A stretch of DNA of 40,096 nt. Origin: SXRF01 sp039808985 (GTDB taxonomy: Bacteria > Pseudomonadota > Alphaproteobacteria > Rickettsiales > SXRF01). Made by a program: the position numbers and the translations under genes. Below the pieces are notes generated by a model that worked only from the letters and a program-made list of their open reading frames with translations, was not told the origin of the DNA and did no database searches. The DNA lies in the NCBI GenBank assembly GCA_039808985.1, contig JBDHUC010000018.1:1-40096 (forward strand), in the 5' to 3' direction. Shown in pieces: positions 25,220 through 33,548 of this stretch (positions are counted from its first letter, which is position 1; every line of letters starts with the position of its first letter).

Positions 25220-27244
25220 ATGCGCTATTTTAGACTGATATTATTGCTGTCTGCTGCCCTATCCTGCTCCGGGTATAGATGGCGCTGCTATATTGCGTGT
25301 GATGACCAGACCGCGATACAGAATGATTATGTTGAGAATCGTGATGCCTGCCGCGAAGAATCCCAGGCGAACCTTGACGAGGCAATGATAAAGAGTGGCG
25401 CCACCGACACGCCGAAAGCACGCAAGCTTAAACTTATAACATTGTTTAGCGATTGCATGGGCAAATATGGCTGGGAAGTGCCGATCCCGGGCGACAAGGA
25501 AAGCAAAATAGCTGCCGAAGTCCCTATTTATGAATCAACAGTATCCAAGGTCAGGGCGGCTCAGCCTAAAGACGGGGCAACCCCCGCAGCAGCGGACCAG
25601 AAGGTTATTGAGAAGGAAACAAATCAGGACCAGAAGCCACTGGAGCGCAAAGTACCGCCTGAAAATGTTGGAAAGCAGGAAAAGCAGGCCCAGGCAAGCA
25701 ATGAAACAAATAATCAGGATAACAACAAAGCTGCCGCAACAAAGGAACAGACCGAAACAACAGCTCGTTCCGCAGGCAGGCAGAATCAGCAACCACAGCA
25801 GCGCGAACGCGTAACAGCAAATAATGAGCAGCAAAAGACCACAACAAATAATACAAACAATACCAATACCCACACACCGAACCAGAAAACACCACCTACC
25901 CGGCAACAGACAGCAGAGCAGGACCAGCCCAAGGAGATGTTAAGGCAACCAGCTACTACTGCAAGGTCTGCAACTGGCGCTCAGCCTGACAATACGCAAC
26001 AGGCGCAGGCGCAACGTCAACAGCAGGCACAGATTGCGGCAAATAACAATACTGCACGCACATTAAGCCAAGCCGCACCGCCCCAGCAGGCAGCGGAACC
26101 TGACCAGCCAAAGGGTATGTTAAGGCAGCCAGCTACTACTGCAAGGCCTGCAAACCAGCCACAGCCTGATAAACAGCCTGATAATATGCAGCTAGCCCAA
26201 CTGGAACCTCAGGCAGGTCCACAAACACAGGAAAATACTACCAATAATAATACCACAACTAATAATACCACCAATAACAGCCGGACAATAGAGAAAAAGG
26301 CCGAAGAAGAGCAGCAAAACCCGCAGAAGCCAGCCACAAGGGAAGAGCAGGCAATAGAAAATGTGCGCAGGCAACAGGCAGCCATTGCAAGGCCTAAAGA
26401 GCAGAGCCGCCAGAATGCGCAGATGCACAGCAGCACAGCAGCCCCGGTCACGACTGTGACGCCTGAAAGCCCGGAACAGGCCCTCACCCAGTCTATCCAG
26501 AAACATCCAGCCGAAACCAATATAAAATACCAGAATAAAGGCCAGGCCAGACACGCAGCCAATCGTAATGGGCCAACGCCAATTCCGCAGCAGCCTGCAA
26601 CTACACAGCAACAATCTGTATCTTCTAATACTGATAACAAGGTTGCAGCAGTAATAGACCCGGCAAACAACCAGACACCGGTTACAGCCATAACCACCGA
26701 CAGCCCGGACCAGGCATTACTCGAATCAATACATAAAAAACCCAAGCGCGTAAAAAAGAATAGCGGGGCGGTAAGCAGGCAGGCACAGCAAACACAGGCG
26801 CAGACCTCCAGCGTACCACAGGGGCAAACCCAGCCACAATCAGCCAGCCAGATGCAGCAACCATCCCAGGTCGTCACACAGAGGCATTCAACTACTGCGG
26901 TTGCGCCGACCACCGTAAATAATGTGAATAATTCAAGATACAATAATACTACTACCAGTCAGGGTGCCGCCAATAGCAGCAATGCTTCAAAAATCCCGTC
27001 ACAACCTGCCGTAACAAAAAAACAGCCTATAACCCCACGCGCCGCTGAATGCGAGCAGGCGCGGCGTAATTCAGCAACATCAACCCTTGCCGCACAACAG
27101 GCAAAAGAATGCGATCTTGAATGCGCTAAAATCATGAAAGCCACGCCGAAAATTATAAATCCGGCCCCCTGCCCGGTAAAAGATGCGGCCATTAAGGACG
27201 CGGCCATTAATGTGCTGGATAGCCAGTTGGGCAGCAAAAAATAG
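25220..27244 (+). CDS. Q/N/T-rich repetitive protein, probable secreted lipoprotein
   Basis: 674 aa, not recognised. N-terminal hydrophobic segment (FRLILLLSAALSC, 4-16) ends in a lipobox-like ALSC. Residues 20-100 form a small Cys-containing domain (CYIACDD, RDACREE, FSDCMGKYGWEVP). Residues 115-610 are a low-complexity Gln/Asn/Thr/Pro/Ala region with internal duplications: a QPK-x-MLRQPATTAR unit twice (about 236 and 297), and PVTTVTPESPEQAL / PVTAITTDSPDQAL (about 410 and 489). The C-terminus regains Cys residues (AAECEQARR, ECDLECAK, APCPV). This resembles two folded ends joined by a long flexible spacer across the envelope. TATAAT ends just before the ATG and no clear Shine-Dalgarno sequence is visible. 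Confidence 0.75.
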   Translation: MRYFRLILLLSAALSCSGYRWRCYIACDDQTAIQNDYVENRDACREESQANLDEAMIKSGATDTPKARKLKLITLFSDCMGKYGWEVPIPGDKESKIAAEVPIYESTVSKVRAAQPKDGATPAAADQKVIEKETNQDQKPLERKVPPENVGKQEKQAQASNETNNQDNNKAAATKEQTETTARSAGRQNQQPQQRERVTANNEQQKTTTNNTNNTNTHTPNQKTPPTRQQTAEQDQPKEMLRQPATTARSATGAQPDNTQQAQAQRQQQAQIAANNNTARTLSQAAPPQQAAEPDQPKGMLRQPATTARPANQPQPDKQPDNMQLAQLEPQAGPQTQENTTNNNTTTNNTTNNSRTIEKKAEEEQQNPQKPATREEQAIENVRRQQAAIARPKEQSRQNAQMHSSTAAPVTTVTPESPEQALTQSIQKHPAETNIKYQNKGQARHAANRNGPTPIPQQPATTQQQSVSSNTDNKVAAVIDPANNQTPVTAITTDSPDQALLESIHKKPKRVKKNSGAVSRQAQQTQAQTSSVPQGQTQPQSASQMQQPSQVVTQRHSTTAVAPTTVNNVNNSRYNNTTTSQGAANSSNASKIPSQPAVTKKQPITPRAAECEQARRNSATSTLAAQQAKECDLECAKIMKATPKIINPAPCPVKDAAIKDAAINVLDSQLGSKK

Positions 27245-27293
27245 GTTTTTTCAGCAAAAACTCTGTTATCATGATGAAATTACCAGGGATATT

Positions 27294-27302
27294 TGCTATA
27301 AT
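27294..27302 (+). promoter_or_regulatory. Extended -10 promoter of the alpha/beta hydrolase
   Basis: TGCTATAAT (27294-27302) is a full extended -10 element in the 80-bp gap; no good -35 lies upstream, as usual for this class. Initiation near 27309 would leave a leader of about 16 nt before the ATG at 27325. Confidence 0.45.
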
Positions 27303-27324
27303 GTAAATAAAGCAAGCAACAACC

Positions 27325-28134
27325 ATGTTTTATTTATTAACTGCAGCAGCTATATTATATGTCACACTTGTGGCATTAATGTCCATTTTCCAGAAACGGT
27401 TTTTATATTTTCCAGACAAGAAGATAGGGCTGCCTGAGCAATATGGGCTCAGGGGTTTTACAGAAATTACTTTAAAAACCGAAGATGGGCTTGCATTGCA
27501 GTCATGGTTTAAAGAAGCGGCGCCGGGAATGCCAGTAATTGTCTATTTCCACGGCAATGCTTCACATATGGGTAATCGCGCAGGGATTTATTCGGCCCTC
27601 ACAGGGCAAGGCTTCGGGCTGCTTTCCATAAGCTACCGCGGATATGGTAAAAGCGAAGGGATGCCCAGCGAACAGGGGCTATATAATGACGCGCGGACAG
27701 CCATTAATTTCCTTACCAGGGACAAAGGAATAAATTTATCCGGCATTATATTATATGGTGAGTCACTGGGAAGCGGGGTTGCTGTACAAATGTCAACAGA
27801 ATATAAAGTTGGCGGGTTAATATTACAGGCCCCATACACATCTGTTGTGGGCAGGGCTGCCGAAATATATTTCTTTATTCCGGTCAGGCAGGTTCTGCGC
27901 GAACATTTTAATTCACTGGATAAAATATCCATGGTCAAAGCGCCGTTACTTATAATCCATGGGGTTTTAGATACAACGATTCCTATAAGACATGGGAAAA
28001 CCCTGCTTGAAAACGCTAACCAACCTAAAGAATCAGTATTTTTTGATGATGTAGGCCACAATAACTTCGACAGCGCGGCAATAGCCCTGCATGTTCTTGA
28101 TTTCGCCACAAGGCATTCACTGGTGAACAAATAG
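27325..28134 (+). CDS. Alpha/beta hydrolase, BEM46/ABHD13-like, membrane-anchored
   Basis: 269 aa. N-terminal membrane helix (about 3-21), then a serine-hydrolase fold: oxyanion HGNASHMGNR (76-85), nucleophile GESLGSG (Ser147), acid in HGVLDTTIP (about 218) and His in VGHNNF (about 247). Members of this group are membrane-associated hydrolases of mostly unknown substrate. Single gene, with its own promoter. Confidence 0.87.
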   Translation: MFYLLTAAAILYVTLVALMSIFQKRFLYFPDKKIGLPEQYGLRGFTEITLKTEDGLALQSWFKEAAPGMPVIVYFHGNASHMGNRAGIYSALTGQGFGLLSISYRGYGKSEGMPSEQGLYNDARTAINFLTRDKGINLSGIILYGESLGSGVAVQMSTEYKVGGLILQAPYTSVVGRAAEIYFFIPVRQVLREHFNSLDKISMVKAPLLIIHGVLDTTIPIRHGKTLLENANQPKESVFFDDVGHNNFDSAAIALHVLDFATRHSLVNK

Positions 28135-28163
28135 GAATATGTACAAAATATATACAAATTAAA

Positions 28164-28187
28164 ACGGCACCGCCAAGGCGGTGCCGT
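28164..28187 (-). terminator. Strong terminator of the Flp pilin gene
   Basis: ACGGCACCGCC / GGCGGTGCCGT, 11 paired bases around AA, followed on the minus strand by TTTTAATTTG. It is 31 bp after the pilin stop. On the plus strand it would also end the alpha/beta hydrolase transcript, though without a U-tract. Confidence 0.85.
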
Positions 28188-28218
28188 ATAACAAGCAAAT
28201 ATTAATTTGCCTTAACTA

Positions 28219-28395
28219 TTAGCGGCTGTTTGCTGAGTTAAGCGAGCTTGCAACTTTGCTGAATGAGCTGCTAACTTCAGTACCAACAGAACCCATAGCT
28301 ACGATAGCTACGATAGAAACCAGAGCTGCGATAAGCGCATACTCAATCGCGGTTGCGCCATCTTCATTTTTGAAAAAACGAATCATTGTTTGCAT
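28219..28395 (-). CDS. flp: Flp/Fap-type pilin
   Basis: 58 aa: MQTMIRFFKNEDG leader, then the type IVb pilin core ATAIEYALIAALVSIVAIVAM. The prepilin peptidase would cut after Gly13, leaving Glu at +5 as required, followed by a Ser/Ala-rich tail. GGAG lies 8 nt upstream of the ATG. Flp pilins are assembled by Tad machinery into adhesive fibres. No tad or cpa gene is near, so assembly must depend on genes elsewhere. The codon choice (GTT, GCT, TCT rich) differs from the neighbours and fits high expression, as does the strong terminator. Confidence 0.92.
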   Translation of the reverse strand: MQTMIRFFKNEDGATAIEYALIAALVSIVAIVAMGSVGTEVSSSFSKVASSLNSANSR

Positions 28396-28656
28396 ATAAT
28401 TTACTCCATAAGCGGGGTTGAACTTTAAAAAACGGCTGAATGTTTCAGCTATTAACCATTATTATCAAAAAACGATTGCGGGTCAAGAGATAAACCAAAA
28501 AACTTATTTACAATTTTATATATATTTTAGATATATTTTAGATATTTACAAGAAAATGCCTTTACCATAAATTGCTTTCTGATAAATATATTCCTTGATA
28601 ATATTCCTTGATATTGGGGCATTACAAACCATATTTCCAATGGTAAGCACTAAAAA

Positions 28657-30987
28657 ATGACAGCACGCCAAACACTTACATCATATAACTTACAGGCAGA
28701 ACGCCACCCTCTTAAAATATTACTGGGTTCGCTGCTGTGCACGTTTTCTATATTTATATTGCTTTGCCTTGCCACTTATAACCCAGCCGATCCATCATTA
28801 AACCAGTCCACAGCTAATACCGCTACCAATATAGGTGGTTACGCCGGGGCCATGGTTGCGGATCTTTTGCTTCAGTTCCTTGGCCTTGCAAGCGTATTCG
28901 CCGCTTTGGTGCCACTGGCATGGAGCATAAAGCTGATCAACGGCTCAAATATCGCCTTTGTCCAGGTAAGGTTAAGCCTGCTTATAATAACACTGGTTCT
29001 TGCTTCCACATTACTAGCCAAAATAGACCCGCCGGTTTCATGGTCGATAAAAGGCGGCCTTGGCGGCTCCATAGGAATGACCCTGCATGACGCACTGTAT
29101 ATTTTGTTTAAAAGCAAATTATTCACTATTGCTGTTGCTATAATTACTTTAATAACCGCCTCACTTTCTTTTGGTATGAAATGGACGGAATGGAAAGAAC
29201 TTATAAGGCTTAGCAAAAAAGCATTTTTCATGGCATCTGGAATAATCATTTCCTTTATTCAAAGGCGCCGGGAAGATGCGTATGACGAGGAATACTCAGA
29301 ACCTAAAGTTAGCCTGCGTGAACGAATAGCTGAATGGGTGGCGAACTTAAGGGGCGGTGAATATGAAGAGGAAGAAGAGGAAGACGATGAGGAAAAATCA
29401 AGCCGCCCACCGCGTGTAAGCAAAAAACTATCGGCCAGGGATTCGGAAAAAACTGCGCGCGCCAAACCTAAGATTCAAGCAAGCCTCGCCCTACCTCAGG
29501 GTGATTATGAACTTCCGCCCATAAAATTGTTAAGCTCTGCGCCTAAAGGCCGCAAGACCACACTTTCCGAAAGCGCCCTAACCCAGAATGCAAAACTTTT
29601 AGAATCGGTACTCAAAGATTTCGGCGTGAATGGAAATATTGTGGAAATACGCCCCGGCCCTGTGGTTACACTTTATGAGCTGGAGCCAGCCGCCGGGACA
29701 AAATCCTCCCGCGTAATCGGCCTTGCTGATGACATTGCCCGTTCAATGAGCGCTATTTCAACACGTATAGCAGTAATACCGGGGCGCAATGCGATCGGTA
29801 TCGAAATGCCAAACGCCTACCGCGAAACCGTATATTTCCGTGAAATGCTGGAGATACCGGACTTTTCCACCTCGGAAGCAAAACTGCCGCTGGCGCTTGG
29901 TAAAAATATTGGCGGCGAGCCGATAATAGTTGACCTTGCGCGCATGCCGCATCTCCTGGTTGCCGGTACTACCGGATCGGGTAAGTCGGTGGCTATCAAC
30001 ACCATGATAATGTCACTGCTTTACCGCCTTACTCCGGAGGAATGCAAATTCATCATGATCGATCCCAAGATGCTGGAACTATCTGTTTATGACGGCATCC
30101 CTCACCTGCTTTCCCCGGTTGTAACCGAGCCAGGCAAAGCGGTTGTTGCGCTTAAATGGACGGTGAAGGAAATGGAAAACCGCTACCGTCTTATGAATAA
30201 CCATGCGGTGCGCAATATCGAGGGTTATAATAAAAAACTGCGCGACGCCAAGGCGCGTGGCAACCAGCTTACCCGTAAGGTGCAAACCGGTTTCAACCCT
30301 GACTCCGGCGAGCCGATTATAGAAGAAATGCCTTTGGATATGAATGAGCTGCCATTTATCGTTGTGGTGGTTGACGAAATGGCGGATCTTATGATCGTAG
30401 CCGGTAAGGAAATAGAAGGATCGATACAACGCCTGGCGCAGATGGCGCGCGCGGCTGGCATACATATTATAATGGCAACCCAGCGCCCAAGCGTGGATGT
30501 TATCACCGGGGTTATCAAGGCCAACTTCCCTACCCGCATCAGCTTCCAGGTGACATCGCGTATCGACAGCCGGACCATCTTAGGTGAACAAGGCGCAGAG
30601 CAATTGCTTGGGCAAGGCGATATGCTATATATGGCAGGCGGCGGGCGCATTACGCGTGTGCATGGGCCGTTTGTAAGCGACAAGGAAGTTAGTGATGTGG
30701 TCGCCCATCTGAAATTGCAAGGCGAGCCTACCTATATCGAAGATGTAACCCGCGAGGAAGATGAGGAAGGGGCATTCGAAGATGGCGGCGAGAAAGATCC
30801 TGCCTACGATCAGGCAGTTGCAATTGTCGCCCGTGACCGCAAGGCCTCAACCAGCTATATCCAGCGCTGCCTGAAGATCGGCTATAACCGTGCCGCCTCT
30901 ATCATCGAACAGATGGAGCGCGAAGGCGTTGTTGGCGCCGCCAACCATGTGGGCAAGCGCGAAGTCCTGGTGCGGGAAGAGGATTAG
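28657..30987 (+). CDS. ftsK: DNA translocase FtsK
   Basis: 776 aa septal DNA pump that clears the chromosome terminus and activates XerCD at dif. Four to five N-terminal membrane helices (about 20-195), a short linker with an acidic run (EYEEEEEEDDEE, about 230-242), a RecA-like motor with Walker A GTTGSGKS (near 436-443) and Walker B (FIVVVVDEMADL), and a C-terminal gamma winged helix (YDQAVAIVARDRKASTSYIQRCL...) that reads polar sequences. Length is typical of alphaproteobacterial FtsK with a short linker. The 261-bp gap upstream holds only AT-rich sequence with no clear promoter. Confidence 0.96.
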   Translation: MTARQTLTSYNLQAERHPLKILLGSLLCTFSIFILLCLATYNPADPSLNQSTANTATNIGGYAGAMVADLLLQFLGLASVFAALVPLAWSIKLINGSNIAFVQVRLSLLIITLVLASTLLAKIDPPVSWSIKGGLGGSIGMTLHDALYILFKSKLFTIAVAIITLITASLSFGMKWTEWKELIRLSKKAFFMASGIIISFIQRRREDAYDEEYSEPKVSLRERIAEWVANLRGGEYEEEEEEDDEEKSSRPPRVSKKLSARDSEKTARAKPKIQASLALPQGDYELPPIKLLSSAPKGRKTTLSESALTQNAKLLESVLKDFGVNGNIVEIRPGPVVTLYELEPAAGTKSSRVIGLADDIARSMSAISTRIAVIPGRNAIGIEMPNAYRETVYFREMLEIPDFSTSEAKLPLALGKNIGGEPIIVDLARMPHLLVAGTTGSGKSVAINTMIMSLLYRLTPEECKFIMIDPKMLELSVYDGIPHLLSPVVTEPGKAVVALKWTVKEMENRYRLMNNHAVRNIEGYNKKLRDAKARGNQLTRKVQTGFNPDSGEPIIEEMPLDMNELPFIVVVVDEMADLMIVAGKEIEGSIQRLAQMARAAGIHIIMATQRPSVDVITGVIKANFPTRISFQVTSRIDSRTILGEQGAEQLLGQGDMLYMAGGGRITRVHGPFVSDKEVSDVVAHLKLQGEPTYIEDVTREEDEEGAFEDGGEKDPAYDQAVAIVARDRKASTSYIQRCLKIGYNRAASIIEQMEREGVVGAANHVGKREVLVREED

Positions 30988-30991
30988 AAGC

Positions 30992-31024
30992 TTGACATTT
31001 CCAGACAAATAATTACAATGTAAT
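30992..31024 (+). promoter_or_regulatory. Promoter and operator of the mazEF-like pair
   Basis: TTGACA (30992-30997), 16-bp spacer, TACAAT (31014-31019). ATTAC (31012-31016) and GTAAT (31020-31024) form an inverted repeat covering the -10, suiting repression by the antitoxin. Initiation near 31026 leaves only 0-3 nt before the ATG at 31029, so the mRNA is nearly leaderless. Confidence 0.7.
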
Positions 31025-31028
31025 TACC

Positions 31029-31316
31029 ATGCAAAAGGAAATAGATATTATAAAAATTGGCAATTCACAGGGCATCCGCATTCCTAAGGCGGTGCTTGAG
31101 CAGTGCGGATTCAATGGCTCGCTGAATATGCGGGTTGATGGCGATACGGTTATACTTACCAGGGTAAAGCGTAAAAACCGTAAACCACGTGAAGGCTGGG
31201 CAGAAGCCATTAAGAAGGATGTAGAAAAATACGGCGCACCAGAAAATTTATGGCCAGACGATATGATAAATGAATTCGATAAAACTGAGTGGACATGGCC
31301 AGACGAAACACATTAA
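31029..31316 (+). CDS. mazE: Antitoxin, MazE/AbrB fold
   Basis: 95 aa. The N-terminal swapped-hairpin DNA-binding domain is clear (IIKIGNSQGIRIPKAVLEQCG, with GDTVILTRV), and the C-terminus (about 55-95) is acidic and aromatic (WPDDMINEFDKTEWTWPDE), as in antitoxins that block the toxin's active site. It ends 22 bp inside the toxin gene, giving coupled translation. It would repress its own promoter through the inverted repeat at the -10. Confidence 0.88.
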   Translation: MQKEIDIIKIGNSQGIRIPKAVLEQCGFNGSLNMRVDGDTVILTRVKRKNRKPREGWAEAIKKDVEKYGAPENLWPDDMINEFDKTEWTWPDETH

Positions 31317-31639
31317 GGGAAATCAAAAGATTTGAGGTTTATTGGGCTGCTCTTGATCCAACTATTGGCAGGGAAATAAAAAAAACAAGGCCATGTGTTG
31401 TTATTACCCATGATGAAATGAATGAATTACTTGGTACTATTATAATAGCGCCAGTCACCTCTACTTTAAGAAACTTACCATTTCGTATTGATATTAAATT
31501 GAAAGATAAAAATGGGCAGGTGGCGCTCGACCAGATGCGCTCAGTTGATAAATCAAGGCTGGGTGATTATATCGCTACTATAAAGGGCAAGGCCGAGCAG
31601 GAAATATTGGAAAAACTTTCAGAAATGTTTGCGGAATAA
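31295..31639 (+). CDS. mazF: Toxin, MazF/PemK endoribonuclease family
   Basis: 114 aa. MazF-type beta-barrel with KRFEVYWAALDPTIGREIKKTRPCVVI (about 11-37), including the catalytic Arg after the KKT segment, and VTSTLR with the active-site Thr (about 55). The family cleaves mRNA at short sequences. A GTG two codons earlier is possible; ATG at 31295 is preferred. The pair sits between two housekeeping genes, ftsK and lolA, with 41 bp and 1 bp gaps, so lolA is probably read through from it. Confidence 0.88.
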   Translation: MARRNTLREIKRFEVYWAALDPTIGREIKKTRPCVVITHDEMNELLGTIIIAPVTSTLRNLPFRIDIKLKDKNGQVALDQMRSVDKSRLGDYIATIKGKAEQEILEKLSEMFAE

Positions 31640-31640
31640 T

Positions 31641-32327
31641 ATGATAAAGAAAATTGCGATAAAGAAAATTGCTGTTGCCGCCCTGCTCTGCTTTCCCCCA
31701 GCTTTAGCTTATGCCGATTATGAAAACCCGGAAACAGTTGAAAAGCCTGAGAAACCAGCCATTGCTTTTCTATCTACATCCGAAGTGGCAAAACATGCCG
31801 ACACTATAAAGCGGGTCGAGGATTACTTAAGCAACCTTACCACCATAACTTCGGAATTCACGCAGGTTGCTCCTGATGGCAGCCTCGCTACCGGAAAATT
31901 TTATATGGAACGTCCCGGCAAAATGCGCTGGCAATATAACCCGCCCGTCCCGGTTCTTATGGTAGCCAGCGGGTCGGAGCTGATTTATTATGATTCAGGC
32001 CTTGAGCAGATAACCCATATCCCCCTTGGCTCAACTCTTATCGGCTTCCTGGCCCAGGATAAAATCCATTTCAACGATAAAGTGGGGATTATTTCATTCC
32101 TGGAGAAAAACAACACCATCCGCATCGGCCTTTCCCAGCGCAACAAGACCGGGGATGGCCAGCTAGTCCTTGAATTTTCAGATAAACCGCTGGTTATACG
32201 CAATATGATAGTAACCGATGCCAGCGGGCAGGTAACTACGGTTGCGCTGAATAACGCTAATTTCGGAGCAAAAATTGACCAGAAACTGTTTGAATTCAAG
32301 GATACACGGAAAAAACACCGGAAATAA
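31641..32327 (+). CDS. lolA: Outer-membrane lipoprotein carrier protein LolA
   Basis: 228 aa periplasmic chaperone that shuttles lipoproteins from LolCDE to the outer membrane. Signal peptide (IKKIAVAALLCFPPALAYA, residues about 7-25) followed by the LolA core: ITSEFTQ...GKFYMERPGKMRWQYNPP and the C-terminal VTDASGQVTTVALNNA strands. Length is near the family norm, with a longer N-terminal linker (ENPETVEKPEKP). I chose ATG at 31641, one base after the toxin stop, over the TTG at 31629. Confidence 0.9.
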   Translation: MIKKIAIKKIAVAALLCFPPALAYADYENPETVEKPEKPAIAFLSTSEVAKHADTIKRVEDYLSNLTTITSEFTQVAPDGSLATGKFYMERPGKMRWQYNPPVPVLMVASGSELIYYDSGLEQITHIPLGSTLIGFLAQDKIHFNDKVGIISFLEKNNTIRIGLSQRNKTGDGQLVLEFSDKPLVIRNMIVTDASGQVTTVALNNANFGAKIDQKLFEFKDTRKKHRK

Positions 32328-32405
32328 CACGCCTGCCTGAAAAATTAATTATTGTATTACAACATATTACCTCAGTGTGACAATGGCCAGGCCAATCTAT
32401 AACCT

Positions 32406-32425
32406 ATTGTAACAAAATTTTAACA
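32406..32425 (+). promoter_or_regulatory. Shared 20-nt motif upstream of the 223-aa unknown gene
   Basis: ATTGTAACAAAATTTTAACA ends 65 nt before the ATG at 32491. It matches 17 of 20 bases with the motif at 1662-1681 (minus strand), which lies at the same 65-nt distance before the ankyrin-like gene. Likely a binding site for a common regulator or a special promoter class. Confidence 0.5.
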
Positions 32426-32490
32426 CCATAATAAGTTAAGCTGTGTTAGATTTAGCATAGGAAAATTTATTTTTAAGACTGTACAAAACT

Positions 32491-33162
32491 ATGGCAATTA
32501 CAGAATCCGGCGTAAATGAAAGGTTAGAGGCGCTTTATAAGCAATCACTGAATGGTGATGGCCCGCTTAAAGGCACTATAGCATCCGCAAACAACGCCGC
32601 GGAAGAGGAAAAACTAAGGAGGCTGGGCAAAGCCGTAGAAACTGGCGGCACAGTAACTCCAGAGCAGCGTGCGCAGATAGCCTTGGAAGCAAGCGAAAAA
32701 GCCCATTCAGAAAGCATCCAATCATTAAAAGGTAAGGCTGACACCGCATTAAAAACAAACGGATGGGAAATTTTACTTGAAAAAGGTATGTCTGCCATCA
32801 ACAGCATATTCGCGATCTTAGGCGGCAATATAATGGAAGGCCTGCAAGGCCTGAAAAATGGTGCGGGAAGAGCTATTTCTGAGCTTGTAGCAGCTTTTAA
32901 AGACTGGAAAGTCGGCAGCTCCGACCACGACTTTATGAGCACCCTGGAAAAACACGAAAAATTGCGTAATTTAGATAAATTAGCCTCGCAGGAACTCGGT
33001 ATTACCGATCCAGAAGAGCGCAAAAAAGTAGTTGCACAACTTGCCGGGGAGGCACCGCTTCCGGCACAGGTTAAAGGCGGCAAAGAAGTTGACCATGATC
33101 CAAAATCTCCTGCTAGTGTAGCCAGCGCAAGTGGTGGAAAAGCTGGCGGCAAAACCCAATAA
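32491..33162 (+). CDS. Unknown protein, 223 aa, putative effector-like
   Basis: I do not recognise it. Soluble, mostly helical, rich in Ala/Glu/Lys/Gly. A mildly hydrophobic stretch (GMSAINSIFAILGGNIMEGLQGL, about 97-119) could be amphipathic rather than a membrane helix. The C-terminus (about 190-223) is disordered and Gly/Ser/Lys-rich (GGKEVDHDPK...ASGGKAGGKTQ). There is no signal peptide. No good Shine-Dalgarno sequence lies before the ATG. Its upstream region shares a 20-nt motif with that of the ankyrin-like gene, so the two may be co-regulated. Confidence 0.6.
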   Translation: MAITESGVNERLEALYKQSLNGDGPLKGTIASANNAAEEEKLRRLGKAVETGGTVTPEQRAQIALEASEKAHSESIQSLKGKADTALKTNGWEILLEKGMSAINSIFAILGGNIMEGLQGLKNGAGRAISELVAAFKDWKVGSSDHDFMSTLEKHEKLRNLDKLASQELGITDPEERKKVVAQLAGEAPLPAQVKGGKEVDHDPKSPASVASASGGKAGGKTQ

Positions 33163-33196
33163 TTTGCTGCAATTGCGGCGATTACACCCCGCCCTG

Positions 33197-33240
33197 TCCC
33201 ATGCCGTCCCATAAAAACCCATAACATCCCATAAAAACCC
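33197..33240. repeat. 10-bp tandem repeat
   Basis: Units of TCCCATAAAA-type sequence at 33197, 33207, 33217 and 33227 (TCCCATGCCG, TCCCATAAAA, ACCCATAACA, TCCCATAAAA), then ACCC at 33237. The period equals one helical turn. It lies 34 bp past the stop of the 223-aa gene; function unknown. Confidence 0.6.
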
Positions 33241-33386
33241 GCAGTTTTCCTGGAAAAAACCGACATGATTTTTCCTGTTTTACCACTTCCGGGGCAAGTA
33301 ATTTAATGTAAAATTATCGGTTTTATTTTTGTTGAGGCACGCCATTAATTGATAAATAGATTAATTGATGAATAGATGAATGCCAG

Positions 33387-33541
33387 AGCTTGTCATGCCG
33401 CCGTATGGCGGTATCCGGTATTAAGCCCCAGACCACGCAACGGGTGTGGAGCCGTCATGCTGTGGACGGCGAAGCCGTAGCACAGGATCTGCATCAATAA
33501 TAATGAGATCCTGCGCAATGCTTACGCATTCGCAGGATGAC
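33387..33541 (+). repeat. Composite hairpin repeat, copy 1
   Basis: 155 bp made of three stem-loops: CCGCC/GGCGG (33400-33413), ACGGC-GAA-GCCGT, and ATCCTGCG...CGCAGGAT with inner AATGC/GCATT. The last 88 bp (33454-33541) start GTCAT and end ATGAC. An inverted copy is at 38432-38594; the 88-bp parts match at about 78 positions, with most differences in the linker between hairpins. The rest of the 630-bp gap 33163-33792 holds the 10-bp and 33-bp repeats and no gene. Confidence 0.8.
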
Positions 33542-33548
33542 CAAAGGA

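Noticed and set aside
26192..26943. Long Cys/Leu/Val-rich minus-strand frames opposite the Q/N-rich gene
   Set aside because: Antisense of low-complexity CAA/CAG/AAC/ACA codons gives spurious hydrophobic frames.
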